DNA of 64,000 bases from Brassica napus (lineage: Eukaryota; Streptophyta; Magnoliopsida; Brassicales; Brassicaceae), in contig NC_063439.1 in the NCBI RefSeq assembly GCF_020379485.1, positions 24,676,098 through 24,740,097 of the forward strand. The letters are read 5' to 3'. The notes beneath the pieces are model-generated. The model worked only from the letters and a program-made list of their open reading frames with translations, was not told where the DNA came from and searched no databases. Of this stretch, positions 21,569 through 33,969 are shown one piece after another (position 1 is the stretch's first letter; each line of letters begins with the position of its first letter). Position numbers and translations under genes: made by a program.

Positions 21569-24500
21569 TCAATTCCAAGAATCTCTTCTCGACAAGTTTG
21601 CCTTAAGGTGATGCAAAGTAAACTCAACTTGCACAGGAAGCTCACCAGAAACTGCACTTGCCGTCCTGGTCCCACTCTCAAACCGTTCTGTTCTCCTCTG
21701 CTCAACAATAATATCATGGTACATGGGTCTGAACTTGATCTGAAACGCCCTGTAAGTGAAATACGGCAAGAGAGCAGAGAACGTGACAAGGACGAGGGTG
21801 AGCCAACAGATGGGACTCGGTGCTGAAGTCTCAACGAAGACCTGATAAGCTGTGGTTGAGAATGTCGGAGGAAGAGAACCGTAGATGACAAGAAACAGAT
21901 ACCAAACCCCTATGCTTCCCCAAATGAAGCAGTGCTGGATCCAAGTGAAGTAGTTTATAGAAATCGCCATTTGGCAGTTCACGGTCCAGACCACGCAAGA
22001 GTACATTGTGACGCCAAGAACCGAGTAATCAACTACTTGACCGTCTTTCCGGAAAGCTTGAGAGGCGAGTGTGTTGATTGTGAGGAAGAAGATGATCATC
22101 GAGCTTATGATTCCGTTTAACATCCAACCAAGGATACGTTCCCAGCTGAATAATATGTTCTGTACTCCTTCTTGGTATAGTAACGGATACTGCAGAAATC
22201 AAAACAAGAAATTAGGCATGGGCGTTTTAACCAACTCAAACTAAAAACAGATCCGAACCGTTATAAAAGATTTCAAAATTAGTTAAATCTAAGGTGAATA
22301 GATAGTTTAGAATATTTTAGAAACTTTCGTAGTTTATTTCTGTAATTTTGACTAGTTTTGAATTTTTTTTTTGAATAATTTATATATTTTGATTTTGTTT
22401 GTCAATTTCATTAGTTTTTCATCAGTTAAAGAAAAATAGATTTTAGGTTGTTTTCAGATATTGATAATAACCGAACCGGAAAAAACCGGAGCTTAACACA
22501 ACCCAAAAACTAGTAAAATCAAGAACCCCAAAGTGATTTTTTTTTTAAAAAGAGAGAAATGTTTACCTTGAGACAAAGGCGAGCAGAGACATCTTGATCA
22601 AAGACTCCAAGAGCGATGACAGGAAGCGAAGTGAAGAAAACGTTGTAGCAAGACATGTACCAATCGTTATAAGCTGGTTTACCAGAGAAAGAAGCATAAG
22701 CTTCGTACCAAAACAGCGTGAATCCGAACGTGAGGTTCTTGTAGAAGAAGTAACATATCTGAATTTCACAAAAAAATACAATCAGAAATAAAAGAACAAA
22801 GATTCAAAAGTAAGTTCAGTTTATTAAAGAGTGTTACCATCATTGCTATTCGTCTATAACACCAATGGCCATGAACAAGCAACAAACGTTCCAGAAACCG
22901 AAACTGAGCAATGGCAAAATCACTAGCCATCACCGCCTGTAAACAGAAGACTCTAAAACCTCTAAATGAACATTTTACAGTAGACACAAGAAGAGCTAAA
23001 AGCAAATATGTTTACCTGCATTCCTTCTGCACCACTTATACCAACTCCAATATCAGCTTCTTGAAGCATTCCAACATCATTTGCGCCATCTCCAATGGCT
23101 AGTGTTGTTCTACCTGTCCCGGTTTTAACCAATCTTGTAACCTAACATATATATATACTCTACCCCTCAGATTTACTTTAATGTGAAAACATAATGCAAA
23201 GTACTGACATGAGTCTTTACCAGAGCCTTTTGTTTCGGTGAAGACCGGCAACATATAACAGAACCACACCGACTCGCAAGTTCCAAGAACTCTTTCTCCA
23301 GCTTCTTGTCCAATGCAAAAGTTAAGGACTTCCCATCAATCACTAAACCAAACATCTCCGGATTTTCATTAGCTGAATCGTCTGTTGTTGCTGCTGCTGC
23401 TGTTTGAGACATTCCTTCTCTTAACTGTTTCTTAATACTCTGAAAAGAAGCCTATTCACAAACATCAAAACAACTCTCATCATTGTCCTATAAACATGGA
23501 AAGTCATAAAGCTTTTATCAGTTATGTGCATACCTTTGCAACAGCATCTTTGTCTCCTTGTTTCTCCAGAGTCTCAATGTCAGGTGAATCTAGAGTTATC
23601 AATATCTTTTCCATGCCTTCTCTTAACAGACTACAAGCATATCTGTCAACAACATCACAACTATTACATTTGAACTTATTACAGAACCCAAAAAAAAAGA
23701 CAGAATCAAGAGAAGAAGTCTGGACTTACCCTATATTTATTGCAGTTTCTGTCTTATCACCGGTTAAAACCCATATCTTAACCCCAGCCTGAGATAACTT
23801 TTCAATACAATCTGGAACCTTTTAAAAAGCAACAACAGAAGTAAGTCCAAGACAGGAACTGAAAAAGGTAGCCTATAGTCTGTTTTGGTTATACTTACAC
23901 CCTTTTGGAGTTTGTCTTCAACTGCAGTAGAACCAAGAAGAATCAAATCCTTCTCAATCTTATCAGCAGCTGCATCTATCAAAGCATCTCTATCTTCAGT
24001 CACCAAAGTCTTTGCATTCAGAAACTCCTCTTCCCATATTCTGTACTCCTCTTCATCTACTTCTCTGTATGTAATCACCAGCGTCCTTAACCCTGCCTCT
24101 GCATACCTCTTGATGTGCTCCTTTGTCTCCCTCTCAAATTGGCGTCCGTGTTTAGCAAGTCTCTCAAACATCACACTGAAAAAAAACATGACATAAGAAG
24201 ATGTCTTATATTAACCAGAAAGGGAACAAACCACAAACCTGTCTGCTCCTTTGGAAAGCAACAACAACCGGTTCTCTGGATTCCTCACAATAACAGACAT
24301 TCTTTTGCGAGAGCTGCTGAACTCCAAGACATGAAGCAGCTCATACACTCTGTCTACTTTCTCACCACTCACGTGATCAATCTCATGCAAGGAGATATGA
24401 GTCTGAGACCTTGCAAAGAACTCAAACCCAAGCTCTCTAGAAGCTATCACAAACGCCGCTTCATCAGGAGACTCAGCTTCATAGCTAATCTCACCACTCT

Positions 24501-26162
24501 CACCGTCCACATCAGGGATAGCAGTATGACAAATAGCCAACACTCGAAAAAACTTCTGAATGAGCTCTGCGTTCGGTTGGTTAATCCACTGACCATCGAC
24601 TATCCTCTCGTCCCAGAAGTTAAATCCTTTAACAGACTTCGTTGGATTCGCTTTTATCTCATCATCTTGAGGTCTCATACTCATACCCTTTTGCTTCCTC
24701 AAGGCTAATTCTACTTCAGTCATACCACGGCCGTAAGCAGTTCCGGATATAGAACACTTCACAAACTCCATTGAGTTGCAAGTTAAGGTACCTGTTTTGT
24801 CAGAGAGGATTGTGTCGACTTGACCGAGCTCTTCGTTGAGGTTAGACGTTCTTGCACGAGCTGGCCTGTCTGTTTCCTCGTGGTACATTTCTTGATCTTG
24901 GTTTATGAATATGCTTTGCAACACCTTCACAACTTCAATCGAAACGTATAACGATATTGGTATTAAGTAACCGTATAGCATTAACGCAGTCAAGAAATGA
25001 AAGAAGGAAGCAAGAGCAGCTCTCCGCGGTTCGTAGAAGACAGTGGTCTTGTCCGGTCTAAGATACCATCTCCTCATCTTCTTCCCATCATCAGTTATGT
25101 CTCTTCTCGTTATAATCCCGAAGAAGACTGAACCAGTGAAAGCTATCACAATCAAGATACTGAAGAGGATGTAGATAATCTTATCCATTTTCCTCTCGAT
25201 CTTGCTCCTCTTTGAAGGAGGATCAGTAGCGTTCTGCATCACTTTAGTGTCGTGCCCCGTGAAGACAACGACTCCAACGATGAGATCAGTGTTTCTAAGC
25301 TTTGAGTCTCTCAAAAGCATCTGCTGAGGAGAGAGAGGGTACTGTTGTCCTTGGTAGTGAAGCGTTCCCACGAAAGAGTAGAGATGCTCGTTGGGGTCTT
25401 CGCATTTGATCACTCCTCCTCTGAAGTTCTTGATAGAAGACTCTTCAACTGATGTTATCTCCAGCGCGTGTTTTAGCTTCAAGTTGGTCTCTCCGTCGAG
25501 GTTCATTGTTTCCACGTAGCAGACTCCGTCTTCGTAGCTTGATGAGAGGAGGAGAAGATCAGCTGGGAAGTACTCGTCTTTGTGAACCTTCACAAGATCA
25601 CCAACTCTGAGATTCTTCCACTTGGTTTCACCAAATTCGCCGTTCTTGGAAAGAACTAAAACTCTCCTGTTGTTAGCTTCAATGTCCTAATAGACAAAAG
25701 AAACAATATCGTAAAAGTTCTTCCAACTTAAAACCAATTGGCTATAAGAAATAATAATATACGTACTTGTCTTCTTCTCCTCAAATCTTCAACACCTTCT
25801 TTAACCATAGTAGCACCAATGACAAACAAGAGCGGTGCAAGGACGCTAGGAGCGGTGTAAGGAGCCAAGGGGCTGAAGGAAACGAAAGCAACAACTAGGA
25901 AGTATATATTTGCTACTCTTCTAAACTGTTCGAACAAAGACTTTGGGATGAAGTTAGCAGCTGTGTACTTGGTGGTGGAAACGTAGTTCCCTCTGTAGTT
26001 AAGCTGGAGAGCCTCGGGGTTATCGGGATCGTTGCAGAAGACAACTCTCGAGTAGCCTCTTGAACCAATCTGAGAATGGTCTTCTTTGGAGAAAGGCTTG
26101 AGACACTTGAATGAGTAGAGTTTGCTTAAACGCATCCCTTTGTGTCTTCTCTCTCCAGCCAT
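21569..26162 (-). CDS. ALA8: P4-type ATPase, aminophospholipid flippase
   Basis: Membrane pump that flips phospholipids to the cytosolic leaflet, working with an ALIS/CDC50 beta subunit. Ten coding exons fit GT-AG borders: 26162-25767, 25686-24239, 24175-23899, 23818-23730, 23642-23534, 23451-23221, 23141-23016, 22936-22838, 22758-22567 and 22189-21569, summing to 1195 residues, normal for the family. Motifs: DGETNLK (about 196) of the actuator domain, PISLYVS in TM4, DKTGTLT with phospho-Asp near 428, KGAD in the nucleotide domain, LTGDKTETA and GDGANDVGM, then the C-terminal membrane block. The N terminus [18 protein letters not shown] supports this start. A leader intron (about 26400 to 26178) is suggested by splice-like sites. 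By syntenic position the Arabidopsis counterpart is ALA8 (from memory); closely related ALAs cannot be excluded by motif alone. Confidence 0.95.
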
Positions 26163-27261
26163 CTTACCAAAACTAAAGAAAGTTCAGATCTTTTCTTTAA
26201 AAAGACAGAACAACCATTTTTTGTTGTGGAATCGAACAGCAGATCATGAATCCATGGACTAATGTATTAGCTGAGGAGAAGAAACTGAGAATCAGATAAG
26301 GAAAATCTAGAAGGTACAGAGAACAGTAGCTATCAATTTCAATAGAAAACAAAAAAAAAACATATGTAATAATTAAAAAACATGTCTGAAAGATCCCTTA
26401 CTTGGTTCCAAATGTTGCCAAGATTTAACTCCTTGCAGAGAAACAGAGAGACAATAATAAAAAAGATAAAATAAAGGAAAGAAAGATACTAAAGAGAAAG
26501 AAGTGTGAGCTTGCTTGCTTGCTCTGAACACAGTTCTCGAACTTTGCCTCTTTGCTAAGAAAACGACACGAGAGAACGACGAGAGCATTTTCCCCCAAAT
26601 TAAATTTTATTTTCACTTTTCTTCTAACATTTTTCTATGTCTTTATCTTATCTTTATTTTAAAATTTTTATTAGGTTTTCTGTGTTTATTTCCCCGTACG
26701 AATCCGTGAAGACTTGATGACATTTGTCAGTCTTCGAACGAGTCCAGCGTGACTTTTCGACACGTGACAATATCTTAAGGTATTCCTGACTGATCGTTTG
26801 GAAAAAAAAAATGTAACGGTGGTGTTAGGTGTTGACTGTAGATTAGCAATTGCACCGTTTTTTAATTTATAGCTATTTCCACTTTAGGAAATTTTGCTGA
26901 TTCATTACACACAATCAGTACTCGTCATTAATTCGGTATGGTCCATGAGATTATCCTTTTTAAAAATAAAAGGAAAAACTTCAAAAGCAAAAATATTATC
27001 AAGATAAAATCCAGTAGCTCACGCTAAGTTGCTGTTCGAGTTATAAAGTGAAGAAAAGTTACAATTGTTATGGAATTTTGTATTGAATTTTTATAAAGTA
27101 ACACGGTTTCAACACCTACCAGTCTCGTCTAATAATAATACATTTATTTGTTACTTTACAGATTTGAACAAATGAAACAAACATTAGAAGTAACTTTGGA
27201 TATACTTTGTCAAAAAAACTAACTTCAGATATACTACCACAAAATACTTTGGAGAGTCTAA

Positions 27262-28609
27262 GGCTTCGAATGGAGAAAGCGGATCAAGCATTGCGGATCT
27301 AGCGTATTAAGCGGATCGAGCGGAACAAGAGCGGATCAAGCGGATCGAGTGGTACAAGTGTGGATCTAGCGGATCTAGCGGTTCAAAACATATGCTTGAA
27401 TGGTGAAAGTGTATAAAAAGTGGTCCAAAGTATTATACTAATTTAAATTAATATATAAAAAATTGTAATACTATTTATTTTCATAATTACAAAGATTTAT
27501 TTTTAAAATACTTTATGAATGAAAAATATAAAATTTTCTTCAATTATAATCAAAAATTATTTTAAATATATATTTTTTATTTGAGTTTTCAAATTTAGTA
27601 TATATTTGATTTGGCTGTTTTTAAAATAATTATATAAATACAATAACTATAAATTTTTATTCAAAATATAATATTAAATTAATTTAACCATATATATAAT
27701 TGTTTTGAGCTTTAAAATTATATCTATATACCATTATAGTTTTTAATTACTAAGTATTAATAAGTAATTATGAAATGTTTATGCATACCTAGTATAGTAT
27801 AATTTAACAAACACATAAGTAATTTTTTTTTGGTCGTCAAAAAGTCATTATATTACTCAAGTTTAAGGTGGTTTGGGTAACCAGACCGAAACACATAAGT
27901 AATTTAAATATTATACAAAACATATTTGTATATACGTAAGTAAGAAACAATATAAACTCACAAGAAAATAAGTTGGTCAAATACGCTTCAAAACCAGTTT
28001 ATTTACAAGCATATATACTATTATTCAAAAGGAAAAGCAAAACTAAAATAAACAGTACATAAAAGTGGATCGAGCGGAACAATCTAACGACATAAGTGTG
28101 GATCCAGCGGTTCAAACATGTCTTTTTTTGTTTTTTTTTTTTTAATTAAATTAAAAATAATTGTATATATTATCATATATTGTTTAAAATAATTATGTTT
28201 TTGATAAAATAGTATAACTATTTCTAGTACAAAACATAATAACATAAAAATAAGTCATTCAAATGATATATAATATATACATAAAAATGGAATTATAGGA
28301 ATATAATAAAAAAATTGATGTATGACATTATCAAAACTCACAATGGTCATAAATAAATCTATTATTTTCTATAAAAAAACACAGAAGTTTTGTACACAAA
28401 AAAACACTCGAAATTTGTTGTATTTTACTGTTGATAGTGGTTCTACAATTTTTCTTCATGTATTAGAACTGCTAGCGGTTCAGGATTATTTTATTATTTT
28501 ATAAAGACAGTCGAGCATTAACTTAAAAACATTGGTGAATGGAAGTACAAAAGCGGTTCCTCCACTTGACGTGTATCGCCCGCTTAATATTCACCTTCCA
28601 TTCAAACTC
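27262..28609. mobile_element. Non-autonomous PIF/Harbinger-like element, 1.35 kb
   Basis: Ends GGCTTCGAATGGAGAAAGCGG on the left and, reverse-complemented, GAGTTTGAATGGAAGG on the right, flanked by the 3-bp direct repeat TAA (27259-27261 and 28610-28612). Subterminal regions carry many GCGGATC/GCGGAAC motifs (27282-27390 and 28067-28110), a typical transposase-binding arrangement. The interior is AT-rich with no transposase. A short LINE tail is nested inside at 27826-27888. Confidence 0.72.
27809..27905 (-). mobile_element. 5'-truncated LINE tail with 17-bp target duplication
   Basis: AAACACATAAGTAATTT occurs at 27809-27825 and 27889-27905. The 63-bp insert begins with a T run on the plus strand, i.e. 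an A-tail on the minus strand. It sits inside the Harbinger-like element, so it is younger than that insertion. Confidence 0.7.
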
Positions 28610-28753
28610 TAATTCACATGGACTTTTGAATCTGTAAGAAGAAGTTTTCTCAAGCCCATTAAATCCACTGTCTTTCGAATACTTATGTGGCTGTGTCACA
28701 GGAGTCACAGGAGGCTTGTCAAATACGTTACTACCACTATTCTAAAAATCCAT

Positions 28754-28866
28754 GGGTAACTTGTCACTCAAATGATTAGGCGATGCTTTTTACTGTTTTA
28801 CTTTTACATTTTCGGGTAACTTGAGATCAGGCGATGCTTTTTACTGTTTTACTTTTACATTTTTCG
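28754..28866. repeat. Tandem duplication, units of about 60 and 53 bp
   Basis: GGGTAACTTG..., then AGGCGATGCTTTTTACTG and TTTTACTTTTACATTTT, occurs twice in a row (28754-28813 and 28814-28866), the second copy lacking about 8 bases. Confidence 0.85.
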
Positions 28867-29260
28867 CGTGCAAAATACTTTGATCGTACAAAGCTTAGCT
28901 GACTTTTTATCGAGACAAAAAAAAAGCTGCCTTTTTTTTGGGTGGTAATCATGTTAAATGTTTCTTAACCGAATTAGTAAAATAAAATCAGGATTTGTTA
29001 ACTATTATTCGTTTTACTTGTATCTACGTGCTGTTACAAAAGTTTGAACATTCATTTTTCAACACAAATTTAACATTATTCAGATAATTGAAGATTTATA
29101 TTCCAATACCGAAATTTCAAACTGTGTTTAACAAACTAGATTAAGTTTAAATGACATACTTAATTGTTTGTTTAGGATAAATGTCCACGCGACAACATGT
29201 TTCTCGAATCTCGACTAAACTGTTATAGTGTTATGTTTCATGTTCCATGATGAATCCAAT

Positions 29261-29363
29261 TGGAGGCTCAGAGTATTGCATAATGTGCTCAAGGAAGAGT
29301 TTATCAGACTCTTCTCATACAAGAGGTGTCAGAAATAATTAAGCAATCATCATCCTCGCCCAA
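29261..29363. repeat. Dispersed 100-bp duplicate, copy 1
   Basis: TGGAGGCTCAGAGTATT, then CATAATGTGCTCAAGGAAGA and CTCTTCTCATACAAGAGGTG, recurs at 29808-29906 in the same orientation at roughly 90 percent identity. Both copies share an open frame reading LHNVLKEEFI(R/K)LFSYKRCQK, but copy 1 stops after it and copy 2 has an extra T upstream. Origin unknown. Confidence 0.75.
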
Positions 29364-29807
29364 GACAAAAACGTTTCAACTAATACTTGAGTTTGAATAT
29401 AACACAAAACTAGTACAAAATGGTACGTTGATTGAATAAAAAATTTAAAATCCTGCCTACTCAATCAAAGGTATCAAACAGAAATTGATTGGAAGAAAAA
29501 AATCTTGAAACAAAAAACATCAAAGACATACTTATCAAATGTGAAAGAAATTGATTACAAGAAGAAAAAGGGGGTGAAGATGCTCATATTCTATGGGTGT
29601 AATGTGAGTCTACAAAGCCTAGTGGCTATTCAGTACGAGGAATTACTTTTACAATCATCGCATCATCTTACCCCTCAATTTTCCAGATCCAGTTTTTTTT
29701 TTTAAATACTAAACCAAACTAGATGTGAAGATTATTCACAAAACAATTCTCGAAAAAAAAATTAAAACGATATATACCAAAAAATTAACAGTCAAGAAAA
29801 AAAAAGC

Positions 29808-29906
29808 TGGAGGCTCAGAGTATTTGCATAATGTGCTCAAGGAAGAGTTTATCAAGCTCTTCTCATACAAGAGGTGTCAGAAATTAAGCAGTAATCATCC
29901 TTGCCA
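29808..29906. repeat. Dispersed 100-bp duplicate, copy 2
   Basis: Second copy of the block at 29261-29363, 545 bp away in direct orientation. Confidence 0.75.
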
Positions 29907-30604
29907 TCACCATTACTTTCAAAAATCAACAATCAAAGAAAACCAAAATAAAAAACTCACGAACAAGAGAAGAAAAAAACAAACAAGCGGCGGAGAAAAA
30001 CCGCATACGTATTAGGGTTTTGGTTTCAGTTGATGATGTGAAGATGTTAAATCATGGTACATTATTTATAGATACCAGTGGGCTTATATTCAATATTAGC
30101 AGTACTCCCTCAGCCGCCTCCTTTACCGGGTTAGTGATGGATGCTACTATTAGGTAGGTCAAACTTTTATATTCAAATTATCACAAGATTCAGACTGAAG
30201 GCCCATTGGGCCAAAGTAATCCATACAAGAAAAGGAAAAAGTATCTATTCCAACCTAAACTTTACTTATCCTTATCGTGCTTATTCTTATCCAACAACAA
30301 TGCGTATTCTATACCGAACTACATAAAAACTTAAAAATACTACATGAACTTCAAGAGTTGTACCTTTTCCTTCACGAACTTTATATTTCATACTGAACTA
30401 AACAAAAATACTACATTAACTCTCAAAATCATACTTAGTTCGGTATGGAATCAGAGGAAATAGGCAAGACGGGTAAAGTTCAGGTTGAAATAGGCACTTT
30501 TGACTACAACAAAAGGTTTGAATGCTCATCTGCATAAATTAAGCTCAATGCTCCTCCTAAAAGCTAGTGTCTTCAACTAATACACAAACATAACATCCTA
30601 CAAG

Positions 30605-32197
30605 TTAAGATGAACAAACAGTCATCTTCCTTACCTTGTCTAGCAAGTTTCTTGATTCCTCTTCAAGTTTCATCTTCAACTCTTCCCTAAACTCTCCTCC
30701 CTCTGATTCGTCCAACAATGCTCTCATCTTTTCAAGCTTCTTTTTCAACCACTCCAAATCCGTCACTCCCTTCTTTTCATTTGTGTTTTCAGGTGTTTCT
30801 CTCTTGTTCACCTTCACTTCAAGCTGCTTATCTTCATCAGAACCGTTTCTTTTGTAATTGGCTCCAGTAACATATGTAAAGCTGCGGTAAATGGACGCAA
30901 ACTCTCTTATCATGTCATACGAGCTTTTACACTCTTGTGAATGTTGTGTGCTGAGGGAAGCTGCACGGATAAGCTCCAGTATCTCCTCTGTTGTAGCTCC
31001 CAAGCTAACAAAATTAATGGCCTTTTCAGCAGGACTCTTTGTCATCTTCTCTGCTGATTCAGATTCTAGTTTGCTCTTTCTCCTGCTCCAACTAAAGTCT
31101 GTCATGTATTCAGGTGAAAGATACTTGCTTTTCTTCCTCTCTCTCTTACCTCTGTGCACTATAGTCTCGCCACTCCCATTGTTCCTTTCAACACTTGAAA
31201 AAACATCATCAACCTTTACCCTCTTGCAGAGTAAAGACAGTGGAGTTGATAAATCAACAACTATATCAATACCTGACTCCTCTTTCTTCTCACTCTCTTC
31301 TAAATGATTTGAGCATTTAGAAACTTCACCACCATGTTTCCTCTTTTTATTACTAGGATGCTTAGAGCATTTTCTTAAAGATTCCTGACCAGAAGATTTC
31401 TTGAATGTATACTCATCCTCTTTGTCTTCAAGTCCTATGATATATGGATTCTCATCATCGTATTTAGCTAAACCAAACCGTCCTTTAGACCGATAAAACG
31501 CAGATATTTTCCTCCTCAAAACCTCAATCTCCAACACATCACTAAAACTAGCTTCCTTGGCAAGGCTTTTAACATCTTCAAGAACTATCCCAGGTTTTTC
31601 AAGAACCAATGACGTTAGAGTCTCTCTTTTAACATCAGGTACAAGAACTCCTTCCTTAACTCCACAATTCACAACTACTACAGGACTAACCAGAGACTCG
31701 TCACAAACCAACAGGTTCTCAACCTGTTGACCAATCTCTCTCACAGCTTCTCTCACAGCACTGAGAAAGGTAGTAGACTCGCTCGTCTTCGAAAACTCCC
31801 TGAAGTTCTCTATAAACGGTTTGAGCTGCGATGGAGTGCACCAAGCAAACGTCTCTTTCCAAGAAAGTGCAACAAGTAATGTACCTTTCTGCATATGCTT
31901 CAAAGCTAAGTCAGAAGCGTCTGAAGAATCATAAACCTTCCCAGGCCACCATTGGTGACGGTTGACTCCTTGTACCCACACAAAGTCTCCTACATGGAAC
32001 CCATCTATGGAATGATCTTGGTTTGTATTCGGCAACGAAGAGGCTTCACTCATCACATAATCTTCAACTGGTCCAGAGTCGTTAACACTCTCCATGTTAA
32101 CATCGTTTGACTTCGGTTCATCCTCAGACGAACCGTTCATGTCAGTTTCTTCTCTGTTTTCAGATACCCTAGAACCTGTCGTTAGGAAATTTCCCAT
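30605..32197 (-). CDS. PWWP-domain protein (Tudor/PWWP/MBT superfamily)
   Basis: Predicted nuclear chromatin reader; PWWP domains bind methylated histone tails and DNA. Single coding exon, 530 residues from the ATG at 32195-32197 (MGNFLTTG). A frame-extending ATG at 32266 would add CFCLWC-like leader codons and is less likely. The PWWP domain lies at about 67-140: [23 protein letters not shown], then [13 protein letters not shown]. The middle is Ser/Lys-rich with a basic patch (KKRKHGG) and a [18 protein letters not shown] motif typical of plant PWWP proteins. The C terminus is a predicted coiled coil ([11 protein letters not shown]...). Arabidopsis has the counterpart at the same position between ALA8 and RPL12. 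Confidence 0.9.
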   Translation of the reverse strand: MGNFLTTGSRVSENREETDMNGSSEDEPKSNDVNMESVNDSGPVEDYVMSEASSLPNTNQDHSIDGFHVGDFVWVQGVNRHQWWPGKVYDSSDASDLALKHMQKGTLLVALSWKETFAWCTPSQLKPFIENFREFSKTSESTTFLSAVREAVREIGQQVENLLVCDESLVSPVVVVNCGVKEGVLVPDVKRETLTSLVLEKPGIVLEDVKSLAKEASFSDVLEIEVLRRKISAFYRSKGRFGLAKYDDENPYIIGLEDKEDEYTFKKSSGQESLRKCSKHPSNKKRKHGGEVSKCSNHLEESEKKEESGIDIVVDLSTPLSLLCKRVKVDDVFSSVERNNGSGETIVHRGKRERKKSKYLSPEYMTDFSWSRRKSKLESESAEKMTKSPAEKAINFVSLGATTEEILELIRAASLSTQHSQECKSSYDMIREFASIYRSFTYVTGANYKRNGSDEDKQLEVKVNKRETPENTNEKKGVTDLEWLKKKLEKMRALLDESEGGEFREELKMKLEEESRNLLDKVRKMTVCSS

Positions 32198-33158
32198 CGA
32201 AACTGAAGAGTCTTCTCGTTCGTAACACACAACACAACCTAAACTACTACACCAAAGGCAAAACAAAACAAAACATGATCAGGAAAAAGAACGACAACGA
32301 TCAGAAGAAACCAACGAACAGAAGGTTTCTCCTTTCACGAGAAAAGTAAGCAAATTACCAGAAGGTAGAAGAGAAGAGAAAGAACAGCTTCTTCTTCGTT
32401 TCCTGCGGCGGAAAGTTTTTGTTTTTTTTTCCTCGACTTAAGAAGGAAACAAAAAAGGGTTGGTGTTCAGAAATAAAAAAAAGGAAAAAAAAGAGTATAT
32501 TTTGTGATTGGTGCTTTTGATTTGTTAAACTATTTATTAGAAACTTCGTTTCGTGTTATCACGTCGTACGTTATTTATTTATTTTTCTAGACATCGTGTC
32601 ATTACGTACGTTCTTATTTCTTAAACAAAAAAAAAAAATCTTAAAGACTCTTGTTTTCTGACGTCAAGCTATGTGTCAACCTCTCTCTTTTTTTTTTCCC
32701 GACCGGCTTTGCGATTAGATTCAGACAAAAGTATATGAGATTTGTACAAACGCAACCGTTATGTGGATTTTATGTATATCAACCGCTCTTTCTTTTCCCG
32801 ATTCGATTTTTTTCTTTTTTGCGGTTAGATTTAGACAAGAGTATGAGTTTACAAAACTAGCAAGTATAAGATTTGTTGTAGAAGTGTATCAAATTCACAC
32901 AAACGCAACCATCATGTTTTGTAAGAAATACTGTTTTGTTTCTTCTAAGCTAAGGCCTAGGCATTTCAACGAACACGTTATGTGCATATAACGAGCAAGG
33001 CACAATCAGTAATAGGGAAAGCAAATTGATTAAAGTTTTCAACATTTTCTCCAATCGGAATCAACAATTCGAAACGCAAACTATACTGACAACACGCGAA
33101 AAAGATCCATGAAATTCCGAAAAAGAACACATTTTTTTATAAACTTGCTAAAAACACT
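32198..33158. other. PWWP promoter and spacer to RPL12
   Basis: Contains the PWWP-gene leader and promoter up to about 32.6 kb. A decayed direct repeat (GATTAGATTCAGACAAAAGT near 32714 and GGTTAGATTTAGACAAGAGT near 32822, each near a copy of ACAAACGCAACC) follows, then the 3' region of the first RPL12 gene. No gene seen. Confidence 0.5.
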
Positions 33159-33737
33159 TTAAGCAATGGAAACCTTAGCGCCAGCTTCTTCAAGCTGTTT
33201 CTTGGCTTCTTCAGCTTCATCCTTAGTCACACCTTCCTTGAACTTCTTCGGCAACCCTTCGATAAGCTCTTTGGCTTCCTTCAACGCCAAGCTAGTCAAC
33301 GCCCTAACCGCTTTGATCACTGCGATACGCGAGCTGCTTGGTACTTCGTTGATCACCACATCGAACTCCGTCTGCTCCTCTACAGCAGCAGCCGCACCAG
33401 CTCCGTCCCCCGGAGCAGCTACAGCCGCTGCGGCGGGAGCTAAGGAGAGGGGAGAGACGCCGAACTTGTCCTGGAGGTAGTCTACGAGGATGCGTGCTTC
33501 TTCGAGCGTGAGGGACGAGATTTCGGATCCGATTTTCTCGATTTTTTCAGGAGCTTCGACGGCGGCGATGGGACGGAGGTGGGTTGCACGGTGGCTGATG
33601 GTGGGAGAAGAAGCACCGAAGCGGAAGGGAAATTCGATGGAGGTGGATCGAGAAGGGAAGTGATGAGCGGAAGCGAGAGTGGGAGAAGAAGAAGAGGAGC
33701 GGATTGAGCTCGTGATGGAGAGGGTCGTCGCTGCCAT
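33159..33737 (-). CDS. RPL12: Plastid ribosomal protein bL12 precursor, copy 1
   Basis: L7/L12 stalk protein of the chloroplast 50S subunit; dimers on uL10 recruit translation GTPases. 192 residues. Residues 1 to about 58 form a Ser/Thr-rich transit peptide. The mature part has the N-terminal dimerisation helices ([20 protein letters not shown]), an Ala-rich hinge ([11 protein letters not shown]), and the C-terminal globular domain with [20 protein letters not shown] and [10 protein letters not shown], ending AGAKVSIA. The ATG is the one preceding MAATTLSI; the longer open frame upstream runs through the tRNA gene and is not coding. A second copy lies 1.1 kb away on the same strand. Confidence 0.97.
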   Translation of the reverse strand: MAATTLSITSSIRSSSSSPTLASAHHFPSRSTSIEFPFRFGASSPTISHRATHLRPIAAVEAPEKIEKIGSEISSLTLEEARILVDYLQDKFGVSPLSLAPAAAAVAAPGDGAGAAAAVEEQTEFDVVINEVPSSSRIAVIKAVRALTSLALKEAKELIEGLPKKFKEGVTKDEAEEAKKQLEEAGAKVSIA

Positions 33738-33800
33738 TGTCACTCTCTTCCTTTCTTCTGGAACTTGTTCTGTGTCCGTATGAGATGAAGAAAGGTAGTG

Positions 33801-33871
33801 AGGATAGCAAAACAAAGGATAAGGGGTAGTTTGGGCAGTAAAATAGATGCGCACGTCTGCTATCATGCGCC
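33801..33871 (-). promoter_or_regulatory. Conserved proximal promoter block of RPL12 copy 1
   Basis: About 70 bp (GGATAAGGGGTAGTTTGG... and CTGCTATCATGCGCC on the plus strand) is shared with the same position upstream of copy 2 (35520-35589), beginning 64 bp above the ATG. It is either duplicated promoter sequence or conserved regulatory DNA. Confidence 0.6.
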
Positions 33872-33897
33872 AACGAACATATATGGAAGTAAAGAAT

Positions 33898-33969
33898 GGG
33901 GCGTTCCGAAAATCGAACTCGGGACCTCTCGCACCCAAAGCGAGAATCATACCACTAGACCAAACGCCC
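33898..33969 (-). tRNA. tRNA-Pro (anticodon UGG)
   Basis: 72-nt cloverleaf on the minus strand, from 5' GGGCGTT to 3' AACGCCC plus a discriminator C. D arm: GGTCTAGTGGTATGATT. Anticodon stem CTCGC/GCGAG with loop TTTGGGT; anticodon TGG at 33935-33937. T arm: CCGAGTTCGATTTTCGG. All four stems pair. A CAA-rich start region lies just upstream (CAATCATCAA), as in plant pol III tRNA genes, but no T4 run occurs in the first 50 or so bases downstream. Confidence 0.95.

Larger units (their letters stand above)
26163..30604. other. Repeat-rich gap between ALA8 and the PWWP gene
   Basis: Holds the ALA8 leader and promoter (to about 26.8 kb), a Harbinger-like element (27262-28609), a tandem duplication at 28754-28866, and a duplicated 100-bp block (29261 and 29808). 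Short frames such as 29505-29705 and 29725-30015 are A-rich and not convincing. Confidence 0.55.

Noticed and set aside
32267..32271. Upstream start for the PWWP protein at 32266
   Set aside because: The extra 23 codons are Cys-rich leader sequence; the ATG at 32197 fits the family start better.
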